Shown here one piece after another: positions 5,051-5,644 of a stretch of DNA of 5,644 bases. The first letter of the stretch is position 1; the number at the start of each line of letters is the position of its first letter. The notes under the pieces were generated by a model that was given only the letters and a program-made list of their open reading frames with translations, searched no databases and had not been told where the DNA came from. This DNA is from Hyphomicrobiales bacterium (lineage in GTDB: Bacteria; Pseudomonadota; Alphaproteobacteria; Micropepsales; Micropepsaceae): NCBI GenBank assembly GCA_017849395.1, contig JAFIHO010000028.1, positions 1 to 5,644 of the forward strand, given 5' to 3'. The translations under genes were made by a program, and so were the position numbers.

Positions 5051-5644
5051 CTACTCCCTGGCCTGCGCCTCGGCCAGTTTTTGCACGGCGACATAGTCCG
5101 TCTTGCCGGTTCCCAGAACGGGGATGGCGTCTATGACTATGATCCGCCGCGGGATGGCCAGCTCCGAAACGCCGTGGTTCTGCGCCCAGCCGACCATGTC
5201 CACCCGGCGCGCATCCGGCACATCCGTCACCAGCACGATCTGCTCACCCTTGTGGGCGTCCGCCACGGCCACCGCGGCGTGGGTGTTGTCGGGCCACAGC
5301 GCGGCGGCGACATTCTCCACCACGCTCAGCGACACCGTTTCGCCGCCGATCTTGGCGAAGCGCTTCAGGCGGCCGCGGATCGCGATGAATCCCTCATCGT
5401 CGATCGAAACCACATCGCCCGTATTGTACCAGCCATCCTGGGGCGGCACGATCACGCCCGGCGCATCGGGCTTGATATAGCCCAGCATGACGTTCGGCCC
5501 CTTCACCACAAGCTGGCCGGCATTGGGAATGCCCTCGACGGGCTCCAGCCGCGCCTCCATGCCCTGCATCAGGCGACCGACCGTGCCGGGATGATTGGCG
5601 TCGATCTGGTTGGCGGCGACGACAGGCGAGGCCTCGGTCACGCC
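5051..5644 (-). CDS. aas: AMP-binding acyl-ACP/acyl-CoA synthetase, C-terminal part, probably Aas type (5' partial)
   Basis: The visible 197 residues are the end of an adenylate-forming enzyme. They open in the core motif GVTEASPVV (normally preceded by YG), then GQLVVKGPNVMLGY, WYNTGD (the ATP-ribose binding Asp), the hinge GRLKRFAKIGGE, and the small C-domain with the catalytic lysine in PVLGTGKTDY (18th residue from the end). The pattern GTVGRLMQGMEARLEP plus ETVSLSVVENVAAALWPD and KGEQIVLVTD resembles the synthetase half of Aas, which reattaches fatty acids to lysophospholipid through acyl-ACP at the inner membrane. In many Alphaproteobacteria this half is fused behind a transporter domain and a PlsC acyltransferase; those would lie beyond 5644. 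The codon at 5639-5641 is GTG but is internal valine, not a start. AMP-binding identity is near certain, Aas subtype likely. Confidence 0.85.
   Translation of the reverse strand, partial: GVTEASPVVAANQIDANHPGTVGRLMQGMEARLEPVEGIPNAGQLVVKGPNVMLGYIKPDAPGVIVPPQDGWYNTGDVVSIDDEGFIAIRGRLKRFAKIGGETVSLSVVENVAAALWPDNTHAAVAVADAHKGEQIVLVTDVPDARRVDMVGWAQNHGVSELAIPRRIIVIDAIPVLGTGKTDYVAVQKLAEAQARE

Overview
Nearly all of this window (about 313-5644) looks like one continuous piece of an alphaproteobacterial chromosome. The clues are the high GC content, protein features, a PHA depolymerase of the intracellular type and an Aas-like acyl-ACP synthetase. The first 312 bases look different: they hold the end of a betaproteobacterial (Comamonadaceae-like) tsf gene and the first 21 codons of pyrH. 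At 312/313 pyrH stops resembling UMP kinase and runs, tail to tail, into a cell-envelope M23-type peptidase gene that is itself cut off. Two unrelated genes broken at the same base is best explained as an assembly or cloning chimera. Taxonomic statements are recognition from memory and were not searched.

Layout: (1) 1-312, tsf 3' end and pyrH 5' fragment on +. (2) 313-1128 on -, N-terminal part of a membrane-anchored peptidase of the Csd3/OapA-M23 type, lacking its catalytic domain. (3) 1129-1394, divergent promoter region. (4) 1395-2210 on +, secreted S1/P1 zinc nuclease with all nine expected metal ligands. (5) 2211-3431 on -, intracellular poly(3-hydroxybutyrate) depolymerase PhaZ, whose stop codon directly abuts the nuclease stop. 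(6) 3432-3565, divergent intergenic region. (7) 3566-4222 on +, glutathione S-transferase family protein. (8) 4275-4966 on -, an iron-storage operon bfd-bfr behind a near-consensus promoter that overlaps a Fur-like operator. (9) 5051-5644 on -, C-terminal part of an AMP-binding acyl-ACP/acyl-CoA synthetase, probably Aas, running off the window.

Functional picture: apart from bfd-bfr, which act as a pair (Bfr stores iron, Bfd helps release it), the genes are housekeeping or accessory metabolism without an evident common pathway. I see no new multi-gene system, CRISPR array, IS element, tRNA or rRNA. The observations most worth a second look are the chimeric join, the apparent CTG start of bacterioferritin with a GC hairpin just in front of it, and the Fur-like site overlapping the bfd promoter.
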